A stretch of 64,000 nt of DNA, taken from positions 48,766,840-48,830,839 of the forward strand of contig NC_068358.1 in assembly GCF_020536995.1 (NCBI RefSeq), given 5' to 3'. The translations under genes and the position numbers were made by a program. The notes under the pieces were generated by a model. It had not been told where the DNA came from. It made no database searches and saw nothing but the letters and a program-made list of their open reading frames with translations. This document shows positions 12,301 to 23,700 of this stretch, piece after piece (positions within the stretch are counted from its first letter, which is position 1; every line of letters begins with the position of its first letter). This DNA is from Dreissena polymorpha (Eukaryota; Mollusca; Bivalvia; Myida; Dreissenidae).

Positions 12301-13634
12301 CAAACTTGGTATTTCTAAGTGACATGTATTTTCTGAAGTGAAAGTAGATATGAAAAGAAAATAAGGTTATTTATCACTAAAGGGTCGATAATACCCGAAA
12401 TTACTCTATATGGTTGTACTCAAGTGCTACCAAAGAAGGCTACTGAATTTATTTTCACAATTTCTTGAAAATGCCGATAAAATTCCCAAATACAAAGCCA
12501 TGGGCTATCTTCCCAAAGAGGGGGAAAAAAAACCTGCAAAAGGTGCAGCTTCAGGAGATACACATGCATGCCAAATATCAAGTTGCTATCTTCAATATTG
12601 CAACAAAATACCCACGATCATTCATTCCTGGGGCATAAGAAAGCCAAAAACAAGATCAATTTTTGTGTTAAAACAGGTGTACACATGTTTTAAAATGTCA
12701 GTTTAAAAGCCTTGCAAAAATGCTTTACAAACTTTCATAAATACACAAAAGAAACTGACGTAGACTTGATGGTGATGCATCTTTCCTGCTCATCTTTTCT
12801 GGTGTCTGTGAATCTCATTTCACCAGCCTTGGCACCGGCAATAATTCCTGCCTTGCTGACAAGGGAATCCGTCAAAGTTGACTTGCCATGATCGACATGG
12901 GCAATGACGGACATGTTCCTTATATTGAACTTGTTGTCCATAATGGACCGAATCTCGTCTACCGTAAAGTTCACCTGCAAAATATTTATTTTGATCTTTA
13001 ACATGTCTTTTTAACTGCAATGATCAGTATTGGATGTTATGAACACACTGTTCAAACACACAAGATTTACAATGCCAAAAGCAAAGGGCACGTAAAATTC
13101 ATTAAACTGAAATTGATCTAGATCTAGGACACAATATAAAATGTTTATTTACAGAAAGTTCAAAATCTCATATGACAGAAGTGTCATTTTGAGTTTTATC
13201 TCACAACCACAAACATCAATACGTGGTAGCTCTATGTCTTTGTGTCGTAAACCAATGTACATATAATACAATCGACAAATGGATGATCTCACTTATGACA
13301 AATAATGAAACTACGTCTACGTTCAACCAGTTTTATCGGTCAACTGTCAAAACAACATTAGGGAGATAAACTGTGACAACCAAGTAAACAATTAAGTCAT
13401 TACCATCTTGTCGAAATGAATGAAATAATATGGTTAATACAATAATATTCAAAGGTGTTCGGTTTAAATGTATGTCAATCTGTTTCGCAAAAACAGACCG
13501 AGACTCGGTCGATCTTGAACTGCAATTTAAACAACAGAAAAAGTGATTGACGGTACTTAAACGTTATAAAAATGTATGCTTATATATCATTTATCAATTT
13601 AATTGTATGAAAAACTACGGATGGTACTTACCAT
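302..13634 (-). CDS. EEF2: Eukaryotic translation elongation factor 2, complete, 14 coding exons
   Basis: GTPase that drives ribosomal translocation in the cytosol. Exons (minus strand, 5' to 3'): 13632-13634, 12760-12974, 9283-9473, 8438-8646, 7866-8111, 6496-6624, 5466-5604, 4998-5193, 4002-4260, 3415-3666, 3088-3297, 2318-2500, 1688-1817, 302-498; they join in phase to 852 aa (human protein 858). Seen: P-loop AHVDHGKST (residues 26-34), the RFTDTRKDE switch with the eEF2-kinase threonine at 57, SPGHVDF (G3), NKMD (G4), and the diphthamide loop [11 protein letters not shown] with the modified His at 709 (2423-2425). The C-terminus ends ALDNYLDKL. Exon 1 codes only for the start Met, as I recall for vertebrate EEF2. 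Odd points: intron 11 starts with GC, exon 5 has a weak donor (GTTTGG), the Arg normally after NKMD is Leu, and exon 14's acceptor is embedded in a minisatellite. Identity is near certain; exon edges are read by eye. Confidence 0.97.
481..1144 (-). repeat. 53-bp minisatellite grown from the exon 14 acceptor of eEF2
   Basis: Thirteen head-to-tail units of about 53 bp, counting the native one. The first unit is the start of eEF2 exon 14 with its intron flank. Each following unit copies the TTGCAG acceptor (one has TTGTAG) plus about 18 exonic bases that begin GTTTCA. Units are over 90% alike by eye and differ mainly at CGTGAAA/CATGAAA and ACACAA/ACCCAA; one lacks 2 bases and the last is shortened. 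Fifty-three is not a multiple of three, so splicing to a copy would shift the frame. Confidence 0.95.
1238..1530 (+). repeat. Interspersed repeat, copy 1 (family also at 46829)
   Basis: This stretch of eEF2 intron 13 matches, inverted, the sequence at 46829-47250: the GGGCCATAACTCCGTTAT box, the CATTTGGCGTGCATCATCAT box and the CCAAGTTTCAAAGAAAT box are shared. It has about one and a half monomers. No coding potential beyond chance short ORFs. Confidence 0.75.
1948..2266 (+). mobile_element. AACAAGAG-ended short element, copy A
   Basis: About 315 bp in eEF2 intron 12, near-identical in layout to 33616-33929 on the same strand. It starts AACAAGAGCACC, carries GTGACCTTGACCTTTGACC, and ends GAAAACAGCCAAGCTAAAA. 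It is non-coding and probably a non-autonomous transposon. Copies differ by scattered substitutions and small gaps, so neither looks very young. Confidence 0.75.
5990..6365. repeat. Two-copy tandem duplication (about 180 bp) in eEF2 intron 6
   Basis: The blocks beginning AGATAGCAAGTAATT (near 6000) and AGTTAGCAAGTAATT (near 6180) run in parallel through GTCCATTTCAACAAACGC and AACCACCAGATATAT. Both halves are diverged. No function is evident. Confidence 0.7.
8743..9180. mobile_element. CAGGG-ended hAT-like element, one end only
   Basis: It opens CAGGGCTATAGATAAC and then follows, inverted, the right half of the element at 36749-37464 (GGGTATATTGGGTAATCAA, ACAACAATAGGGTTTTTG). Further on it shares CGTTGAATAAGACCGAG with the fold-back elements at 15539 and 49924. 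I cannot see a matching right end, so it is probably truncated. It lies in eEF2 intron 3. Confidence 0.6.
9681..10644 (-). mobile_element. Non-autonomous element with about 5 tandem monomers of 160-180 bp
   Basis: It starts AACTAGAGCTTTGTCACAG, reads CCCCCACATGCCGCATTGACAC, then repeats a monomer with GTGACCCCGTGACCTAGTTT and GACCAAGTTTGGTGAAGAT. It ends in a GACCGACCGACC-type tract and a decayed C-rich/G-rich inverted repeat by GTTGGGGTATAAT. The same layout occurs inverted at 62211-63004. It resembles Helentron-like 'pearl' elements of bivalves (family knowledge; class not proven). It sits in eEF2 intron 2. Confidence 0.7.
10983..12411. mobile_element. 1.43-kb element with perfect 20-bp terminal inverted repeats
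   Basis: The ends ATATAGAGTAATTTCGGGTA (10983-11002) and its exact reverse complement (12392-12411) bound a non-coding body. The motif GGTCGATATTA recurs inside in both directions near both ends. If the target duplication is ATAT, the TIR proper is AGAGTAATTTCGGGTA; a TA duplication is also possible. No transposase ORF is visible, so it is non-autonomous. The flanking sequence differs on the two sides beyond ATAT. It lies in eEF2 intron 2. Confidence 0.75.
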
Positions 13635-13760
13635 CTTGGATTGAGTCGTTTATCCGGACAACGATTATAGAATCTTGTCCTCCAGCACGGACCCGTTAGT
13701 AAAAGGACCGGTATCACGTGATCACTTGTGCAATTCTGCTTTAGACTGCTTTTTAATTAT
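13635..13760 (-). promoter_or_regulatory. Probable eEF2 promoter / 5' UTR with an E-box
   Basis: This is the sequence directly upstream of the eEF2 start codon. A palindromic E-box CACGTG lies at 13715-13720, about 80 bases upstream of the ATG. I see no clear TATA box and no obvious 5' TOP tract, although TOP starts are expected for this gene family. The transcription start cannot be fixed from sequence alone. Confidence 0.4.
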
Positions 13761-15530
13761 ATCAGCAAATTTCATTTACAAAGTAAATGAACCAGTCCAT
13801 GCCACGTTAAACTTTTTAAATACAAAATTAAATTCATTTTCTTGCAGACCTGCAATGATTTATTTATGGTTCAATTGATTAAATTATACAATAGGACTTA
13901 AACAATACTGTAACATATATTTTGTTTAAAGGGGCACAACTGTATACGAATCTGGTTCCCAAGAGGTTGGAATACACTAATTCCAATTGCAATAGGTACC
14001 CGTTATAAAACTGCCAACTTTCAGAGAATTTTTCTTGCATTTCCTATTGCATCAAATAGGTAACTTCTCGCAACTTCTAAGAAAGTAAAATTCGCCCAAA
14101 GGCAAGCCATCATCGGAAAACAGAATTTCGGATGCGATATTTCGACAAAAGAATCGTACTTCAAATAAACGCACCAAAACGTGTATATTTAACCGTTGTC
14201 CACAATGAAATGCATCAAAATGTCGCAGACACACACCGGATAAAGGTTATTACCACAAAACGCATACATGTGATCTCTAAATTGCGTTTAAACCAGAAAA
14301 TAAAATTTACCCTTTACAAATAGGCACTGCTTTCGTGCAAATACGTTTGTGTGTATATTTTGAAGTTCATTTACAGTCATGTCAGCCTCTTCACGAGTGC
14401 ATCAATAGGGTAGACCTGCGCACGTGACCATTCAGTTAATACATTTAATTATGAGCGATAGAATGTCAATTGTACCCCGACTTCCTGTGCTTTTGCCAAA
14501 AAAAAATTTGATCCAAACTGACCAATTGGTTCCCTTAACGTATCACTACCTCTTGTATTCCGCTATCAAGAGTATCCATTCAAAGCGGGACATGGGGGTG
14601 GTGCAGTAAGTTTTGAGTTGAAACAAAGATCATTTTCGTGATAACAACACTGTTCACGTAAAAATGTAGCCACCTTTAATAACATATAAATAATCTATCG
14701 GAACTCACTAAGAAGTTGTCACAAAAAATGCAATAGAAAGTAAATTTTAACAATCGAAAGTGTTCAAAATTATGACAAGAATCAATCCATTTTTTTTATT
14801 TAAAACTAAACTATAACTTACATGAGATCTTGTCCTTACATGCGTAACCGATCGTTTGTGGCGATTGAATTCTCATTTTGCTTTTTACCGATTTTTTAAA
14901 TATTCCGTAAAATGTGTCCTCATAGCATTTTTACACTTTTTCCTTTAATATTAAATGGTATCATGATCGCATCTGTGCGATTGTCTATGCGTTTTACAGA
15001 GGACGTATATACTTTTTTATTATAGCCGAATAATTAATTAAGCAAATAATCAATCAAGAAACAGTTGCATTCATTTGAAAATTATACGAAAAATGTTTAC
15101 ACAAAGTCAAATATGTGAAGCTGGGTGTATATAACTGCGGTATCCTTCAACTTTTTCTTTTGCAAAACATATTTCACACATTATTGTGTTAATTGTATAA
15201 TGATATGCACTGGATGTTCGCTGTCAAATATTTGTGATTGTGCACAGCTAAAGTATACTACAGCATATGTTTACGGCAGAAAAAAACATGAAAATATTGT
15301 AATTAATTAATTAGTGAGTGAATAATTTAATTCATTTAAATAGGAACAATTGACGGAAACGAAACTACGGTGGAAACGAAGAAAGTTTCTTGGATGCTTT
15401 GCTAGTGCTCAATGTACCAGCCCCATCCCATCCCCCTCACCAACCTACGCCATACCTGTCATTTCGGTCCAGTAATCCGCAGTGAGATGGGTATATTCCG
15501 AACTAGAAAATTGGCTAATAATCATCGAAT
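13761..15530. other. Spacer between eEF2 and CFAP53, left part
   Basis: I see no gene, no long ORF and no clear repeat boundary in these 1.8 kb. The sequence is AT-rich and unique-looking. The two genes are transcribed away from each other, so upstream regulatory sites of either could lie here. Confidence 0.5.
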
Positions 15531-15538
15531 GGCTAATG

Positions 15539-16513
15539 CACAGGTGTGTAGCGTGTGGCTATGATATTAATTAGTGAAAACCTCATTTTGAATGATAAAT
15601 AATCATATTATAACGAAAAATTAACTTGTCTGAAAAAAAATATTTCACTGTCAAATATATATATATAACAAGGTATGCAACTCAAAATCAGCCCAAAACT
15701 GGGTGCATCGCTTTGAACAGCCATATCTTCATCAATTGTGCAGCGATTTTCACGATCTCGGTCTTATTCAACGCAGAAATGAATTTCCTTTCTGGAAATG
15801 TATATGTCTTGCAATATTTTTACAAATGCTGGGTCAACTTTTAAGAAATAACACGATACACAACTCGCATGACCCAGTTGACAGTGATCATGCTGTCTTT
15901 AAGACTGAAATCTTCACGGAGTAAAGGGCAACTTCCCTACAAAGTTCATGTAGTTCGATACCATAATTCAAAAAAACGTATGAAAAAAACATTATTACCG
16001 TTCTTGTCGTTACATTCTGCACCAAGACTAACTGTCCAGCGCCGTTTGAAACCTTTGTTTACATACATTTCAACTAACTGACATTTTAAACATACGAGTG
16101 ATTTCATTGGTCCAATGCGGAGGTGTGTCTTTACAACTGGAGGTTTCATTCATAAAGAATGCATGGTCACTGTCAACTGGGTCATGCGTGTTGTGTATCG
16201 TGTTATTTCTTACAAGTTGACCCAGCATTTGTAAAAATATTGCAAGACATATACATTTCCAGAAAGGAAATTCATTTCTGCGTTGAATAAGACCGAGATC
16301 GTGAAAATCGCTGCACAATTGATGAAGACATGGCTGTTCAAAGCGATGCACCCCGTTTTGGGCTGATTTTGAGTTGCATACCTTGTTATATATATATTTG
16401 ATAGTGAAATATTTTTTTAAGTAAAAGTTAATTTTTCGTTATAATATGATTATTTATCATTCAAAATGATGTTTTCACTAATTAATATCATAGCCACACG
16501 CTAACCACCTGTG
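15539..16513. mobile_element. hAT-like fold-back element, 975 bp, long inverted arms
   Basis: Left arm about 15539-15905 and right arm about 16155-16513 are inverted copies (AGCGTGTGGCTATGATATTA; TATATATATAACAAGGTATG; CGTTGAATAAGACCGAG), with about 250 bp between. The ends read CACAGGTG...CACCTGTG. The flanks GGCTAATG (15531-15538) and GGCCAATG (16514-16521) match at 7 of 8 bases, a target duplication of hAT size. There is no transposase. A second member lies at 49924-50439. Arms are highly similar, which suggests either recent insertion or arm-to-arm conversion. Confidence 0.85.
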
Positions 16514-16521
16514 GGCCAATG

Positions 16522-17640
16522 TGGACTGCAGATTAGACCATGGTCTCTCCATTTTGTATGACTATAGGAAGATATATTTTTCGATTGAATAAGTGGTGCT
16601 TACTGGCAGGATAATATTTTGGTGAAGAACCGATATATTTGTAATAGTCTATGTTTGATTCCATCATGCACAAAACTGAAGAAACCCTGTTTTTGGTATG
16701 ATTTATAGCTATGATGTTCGAGTCGGACGCCAGAGGTCTGTAAGAACTTGAAGCACAATAAAAAAAAACGTTGACGTTTTGAAGCCAGTCGTAGAGTGTA
16801 CATGCAATTAAAATATACACTTAAGTGTCGTTAGCATTTTGACATTTGCAAAATAAATTTGTTGCTATTTTAAATATTGCTAATATAATTGCATGATACA
16901 AATCACACCATCCGTTTTGTGTCTTGCTTTTCAATATAGTACTACCATGAACATGTGCATCTGTAAGGAAATGTCCAAAAGTTGAATCTTAAACAAACAC
17001 GATTCACTTTAGTGGTAAAATAACTGCACAGTTCCCATTCGCCGATCTCATAAAGCATGTATATTGTTTTCAAACATGTCACTGTAAAGCGCTCATGTAT
17101 TATTAATTATTTTCAATACTTGTATTACATTTATTCCTTGACATAATAGCATGATGTGCGGTTTCTATGCTAGTGTGGAGAGAAGGTTATCGGAACGGAT
17201 GTGCAATTGAGGGATATCAATACTTATGGCAAGTACATAAAGAAGCTACCATTATGCTTAAAATAGTGTTACTATTAGAACTGACGATTTTATTGATTTT
17301 ATCAATAGGAGATAAAAAGTAAACATTTAAAAATATTTGCTTTTTAACATATACTGGATTGATGGATGGATGGATGGATGGATGGATGTGTTAGAATGAA
17401 GGACGAATTGACGAGCGGTTTTGCGATTCCTGTAGTACCCATTTCGTGACACATTTATGAAAATGTTTATGAAAAAATGAGCAATTATTTAGTTTTCATT
17501 GACATAATCAGAATGCGTTTGTTTAAATAAGTGATAATTGTTGATTATTCTGATAAAAATTTAATACAAATAAATAAATAAACTGTGTACAATTTTACTA
17601 ATTTGACAGTCGAACATAATACAATAATTCGCAAAACGTT
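16522..17640. other. Spacer before CFAP53, with a (GATG)n microsatellite
   Basis: No gene seen. A short GATG tetranucleotide run (about eight units) lies at 17354-17389. The rest looks unique and AT-rich. Confidence 0.5.
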
Positions 17641-17653
17641 ATTCTTGACTACG

Positions 17654-17666
17654 TGACGTCACTTCC
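17654..17666 (+). promoter_or_regulatory. CRE palindrome plus ETS-type site upstream of CFAP53
   Basis: TGACGTCA (17654-17661) overlaps ACTTCC (an ETS core on the other strand), about 110 bases before the CFAP53 start codon. Paired CRE and ETS sites are common in TATA-less promoters. I looked for an RFX X-box, expected for cilia genes, and found no good match here. Functional role is inferred. Confidence 0.4.
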
Positions 17667-17770
17667 TTGTTACAAGATAAACAGTGAAGTCCAAAATTGA
17701 TTGGCTTACTAATATATTTTTTATACTCCAATAACACTCTGCTTCTGAAATTATTTGAAGAACCACAAAA

Positions 17771-20700
17771 ATGATGATTTCTCAACGTCCTCGCAGAACT
17801 AGGGAATTTACGGGCCCAACTCCCTGTTCTGTAGCAATTGTAAGTAGATATTTAAATACCGAAAAGGCGAAATTAAATTCACCTGCAGCCAACCCTAGTT
17901 GCAATAATCTAACTCCCAGCTATTGACCCTACGGGTCGCTGGGAGTTGCAACTGCTTACGGCATTTTCCATGTTAAGTCCCCCGTCCAGAATCTGGGCGT
18001 CTGTTGAATCCGAAAAATAAGCCACATAAACTATTTTCTGGCATAAATAAACACAAATAGATCGTAAATATATCAATAATGTGCGAATTAAAACAACTAA
18101 CATGATATTGTATGCTCACATAATATTGATATTAATCCAAAGTTTCAAACACGTCAACGGTTCATTTACATGTATATGTTTTTTCAATAGACAAAGCCAA
18201 GTATTCCGAGAAATTCAGAATTCGAAAATACACTATAAACTATCTCCAGAATCCTCGGCGAGATAGATCTCGTGTCTAATCTACCAATCGTAATATACTG
18301 ACTATCTTGGGAACATCCATAAGAAAGATCGAATTGTCAATTCCAGTCTTGGACGTAACCCACTCACCGTTGACAGAGTCAATTGATTTTTGCGTCCGTC
18401 GAGTGAAAATTCCAAGCCGGTAGCCCGATCAGTCGAGTGCATTTTTTGTGTCCGAACTAAGTAACATGTCCGAAATAGATTCATATAGACGCTTATTCAA
18501 AACTTCATTTGTTATTTCCCTTGAGCACTGATTGATAAGACGCTTATTGAACAGTGTTGTAAGTCAATTTCGCAAGACGCTATAACTTTTATTACTACTG
18601 GGTGGAGAACATGAGGCAATAAATTTATTTTAATGTCTTTTCTGCTTTATTTTGAGCGCCCAAAGCACAAACATCAACTGCAAAATGAGAATAAAGGTTG
18701 CAACAAAAAATTTGAACAGTCAATAATACGAAAATTGCAACCTTTATGGAAGAATAATCAGTCATGGCTTCATTTTGATGTCTCCAAGTATTGGGGACTT
18801 TGATTCTGAGCCATCATTGCTGACTGGCTGGCTGGTAAGTGCATTTCATACGTAATGTAAGCAAACAACATGCAATTAAATATCATGCACTAACTTACAA
18901 GTCTAGTTTTTAACAGATAACAATTATCTGTCAATAAACAAATCCTGACATTAAATTAAAATGTTTTATAATACTGCATTTTAGATTCTGGTACAATTGG
19001 CGACAAAGCAGATGTGGCTTAGGCAATGGAACTGCTAAACAAGTCGTTTTAAATTAAGACGACTCAGAAAATTACCTTCTTGTTCTACTTATTATGCACA
19101 GGTACATTGTATTAATGCTAGATTGACATTTCATTTACTTATCCAGATATTTGAGTGGAAAATTCATACGTTATAACATTTTTTTGTTTTCAGGCCGCCT
19201 TTAAGAGCATAACTGACATGGCAGACCTGGATGTCGGTGACTCAGACAATGACCATGATGGAATGGAGATGTCTTGAGACCTTGTGATAATTTTTTTGTC
19301 TGATATTAACTGTGAATAAAACAGAATCAAGTGTTTATTTGTTTAATCTTTATTGTTCTATGTTTCTTCAATGCAAATATAGCTAAAAATGTAAAATAAT
19401 TACAACATTCATTTCGGGCTAGTTAAAATTGATTCGGGCTATTGAAATTTCAAAGCTGGTAGCTCGACTGGGCTGGTGCCTAAAACAATTAATGCCAAGA
19501 CTGCAATTCAAAACTTTGGCTTTCAGTTTGATAACAGTTTTTGTATAAAGTTTTTGTTTTGCGTATTTCTGCACAATTCACTCGCAAATTGATATCGGTA
19601 ATAACAGGTATTGTGTTTGTAACGATGTATTCGGTTGATTAAACTTGATTTATGGACATATGTGGGACATAATTTTTTGACATTAAAAAATGGGTTAACA
19701 AGAAAAACTCTGAGCTGTACATATGTTTATATGTCATGCTATGCATCAATAATTTTGAGAGTTATGTAGTTAATTAAGGACGATACAAATCTTTATGTGT
19801 CTGTATGAATTCTTTGCATGTGGCTTTTTTTTTTAATAGACACTGCATAAAAAATCAAGACACATATCATTTTTGACGATGCATTTTTTTCCAATAACTT
19901 GATTCTGATATTGTTTTTGTATGGATGCTTAATCAGTTATTTCTCTTCTACTTATAAAAAGACTACTGTTTTCATAGACAATCTGCAAGTGATTTTAAAC
20001 TTGATATATAAGTTGTTAGAGATCCCATATTGTACAATTCTTTATGGTGCCTGCATTCTTATTTGCAGTACATCAAACTTAAGTTTTTGCTATTTAAAAA
20101 GACAATCAATAAGAATTTAGTAAGAAGAAATATTGCATACTTTGTAAATCTTTAAAATGAAGGATTATTAAATGTTTACTTACAGAAAGCCCGACCTCCC
20201 AATGTAAGACCACCAGAGCACCTCATATTGGAACGAAGAAAAAAGGAAGATATGTTAGCTGAATACCAGAAAAATACTCAGTACATTGGACTTAATGATT
20301 TGAAAAATGAATGGGAACGTTGGACTGACAGAAAGTACAAAATTAACACATGCAAAAGAAGGGTCGATTCAATGATGAAAACCAATCAGTTCACAATTGA
20401 AGACAGGCGTGAAAGGTAAAACAAAATTCTTATAATGCTTTGGTAGTTTAGGTGGAGTTATTATGCTGACATATTGTTAAGTGAATTTTGATAACTATTG
20501 CTAAATACTTGCATGTAATACACATTTGACTTAAAGGTTGCGGGAAATGTTGCAACAAGAGGAGGCTGATTATCTTGCCGAAATGGAGTCTAAAGAAGAA
20601 ACAACTTTGGAGCGACAGGCCAAAATGCGTGAGCGGGCCAGAGCATTGAAGGAAAAGCGTGAAAGAGAACGTCTTGAATTTGTTCAAGACAAATATGATC

Positions 20701-23700
20701 AACAATTCAGGTCTGTTCAAACATTTTTATTTTTTATTTCTAATGCTTCATATAGAATTTTAATAATAAGTTTGGTAGCTCTTTTAATTTGGAAGCAGTT
20801 GTTTGAGCATAACATTTAATTCAAGAACCAATGAAGTTTCATGTATGTATAAATAAATATTATATATTTATTATTTTATGTCTTAATATTATTTTAAAAG
20901 AAACCAGTGCGAAGAGCTGAGGTCCACACTTTCCAAGAGACAACAGGATGAAGTATGCGTTGAGCGTCTTGAGCAAATCCGTATTAAGGAAGAGATTGAA
21001 CAAGATCGCAAAGAAGAGGAGCGCATGTATGCCCGTCTGTGGGAGGAAGATATGCTGGCAAAGGCAGCAAGAGAGGAGAGGGATGCCAAGGCTGCCCATG
21101 AGAGGAATGCGGAGGTTCTCTCCGTTCTCAGAAAACAGATGGCCGCTCTTGAAGCTACAAAGGAGGAGGCTTTAAGACTGAAGGAAGAAGAGGCACAGCT
21201 TCTGGTGGGTCCTTTACCATGCAATGTTTTTTTAAAAGAAAAAACAACAACAATTTTGTATTAACCCATATTATAATATAATCATGTCTTGTAGGCTATT
21301 TTTGTAGAGCTTTTAATTTGAAGAAAAATTTGTGTTTATGTATATGTATTTATTTGTTTACGAAATGTTCTAAATTGTTGTCATTTGTTAATTTTGAAAA
21401 GGACAAAGTTAGCTCTTGGTATTTGTTTGCTAGTAGCTTTCTTAAATGTTTTCAATATCTTCATAAGTATGCAAGTACATAAAAATACATGTGTTTGTAT
21501 CAATTTCAATTAAAACCATATGTAGCATTAAGTTATGAAGTATGAAACAGTTTTTAAAGTAAACTATATAATTTTGTGTTTTATTTGACATGGTTTATAA
21601 CGTTGAACCCTTTACTGTTCAGAAGCAAAGTGAAAATGGCTTTATGGAACCAGCATAAAACCATAACACCCTGCAAGTAACTCGTAGTCTGTTTAGGTTT
21701 TATGCTGTTTGCTGCTCATGAGTACCTTAGGGACATGATGCCTTTAGAACTTGAATCTTAAAAGAAAGGTCATAAATCTTATTAGATGTTGTAAGGGATT
21801 ACAAACATGTCATAGTTCGTATTTGAGTGGTAAAGGGTTACTGGTGACCATGCATACTCTTTTGACTTGCAGAAGGAGCAGAATGCCCTCCGTGCAGCCG
21901 AGGAGCAGAGGAAGCGAGAGGACAAACTGCGTCAGCAACGACAGACCAGAGAGATGCTGGACTTGTCCTTACAGGTACACATTTTTGTTGGAAGTAAATA
22001 AGTATACTATAAAAAACAATAACCTCTGTACTGTGGAAACGTGTAAGATAGTTTTTCATTTCATTTGGTGAGAATAAGATAAAATTAGCATACATTTCAG
22101 ATTTTATCCACAACAAAGAAATGTTGAAATTATTGTGTTCCATGTGTTCTCTATTTGTTGTTTATATAATTATAAGACATATCTATTAATACTTATTATA
22201 GCTAACTTTCCTACTGTTTAGCTGAATTAAAGAAAAAAGTCAGTGAACATGCATGTTTACAAAGAAGCTTTTGGATACAAATGTTTGTATATCATGCTTT
22301 TGCCTTACAAAATCTTAAATTGATGTGTATGGAATGATATATACAAGAAACTTTGTTTTACAATTGAAGAAAATGCAATTGAGTATACACTATTAAAACA
22401 AAAAAGAATAAAATATACATTTTATGTCCTTGATATTTGCCTATATATCAGTACCAATCAGTTCACTCTGTTACTGTTGTAGTTGAAGATGAAGAAGAAG
22501 GCCAAAGAGGAGCAGGAGGAGCTGGCCTTTGATCTGAAGATGCTTGAACAGCTGCTGGAGGAGTCACGCAACGAGGCCATGGAAATCATGCAGAGAAAGG
22601 TAAAATCAGGATTGGTCACCAAATTCATTGATGAATTAAAATCGCATACCATTCTTAGTGGTGTGATTTTAGAAAGGCCTCCACAAGGTCATAACTCAAA
22701 GCATCTTACTGGCTTCACCAGAACACTTTACTTTTAAAAAGATCCTGAGAAATGAACAATTTTTTGTTGAGCAATGCTAGCATTTACAAACAGGAAGCTA
22801 GTCTAAAAAACTGGACTTAGTGCCTGTGCGTAAAGTGTTATCTCAGATTAGCCCTTGCTGTCCACACAGGCTTATTAGAAGCAACACTTTCCGTGTTTTT
22901 TTCCCCAGTTTTAAGTAGGACAAATCACACCCTCCGCATTCTTAAGTAATACTAAAATGTGTGCGATCTGCCTTTGCAGAAGGAGCTGAGAGAGGAAGAC
23001 CGGCGCTATCGGGAGAACCTTCAGCAGATCTTTGAGGAGGAGAAGGTCAAAGAGCGGGAACTTGAGGCGCTCATTCAACAGGAAGTGGAGCGCATGTGGC
23101 AGAAGAGGCTCGCGCAGTGGAAGCTGGAGAGGGAGGCGAGGAAGAAACTCCTCAGGGACGTGCTGGCTATACGGGCTAACCAGGTCCAGGAACGATGTGA
23201 GTAATGCGTTTGGCTTAATATCATGCCCTGATTATTGATGTTCTAATTTTAGCCTTTAGGAATTTTTTATACCATTTTCAAAATCTTCAAAGCTACTCTA
23301 TGGCTAATGACTGATTATATTAATTGTGTTAACAACTGTTTTCAAAGGTCAAAGGTAACATTTACCCTTACACGTCAAATATATGCATCATTCAGCTTGT
23401 CGGGACTGTAACTTGATTGGTTTTTTGGCACTTTGAAAATAAAATGCAACAAATGATCTCCAGATGGAAACATTGTGCATGTTTTAACCATGTCACTAGA
23501 TCAAAGGTCAATGGAAAACCCCCTCATCAACGAAAGCCATAATACAGCTGTCTGTGTCAATTCTGTGGGACACCCATCAGGGCTAACTGAGGCATTTGTC
23601 AAAGAAGCCTATAGCTGCTAGTAAAGAAAATATGCTAAATGCTAAAGAAAATTCAGTTCGACTACACATTTTTGTTAATAGAATATTATGAAGTATCTCA

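Noticed and set aside
15703-16351. Two near-identical short ORFs beginning MHRFEQP on opposite strands
   Set aside because: They are the two arms of the fold-back element read in mirror image, not a gene family.
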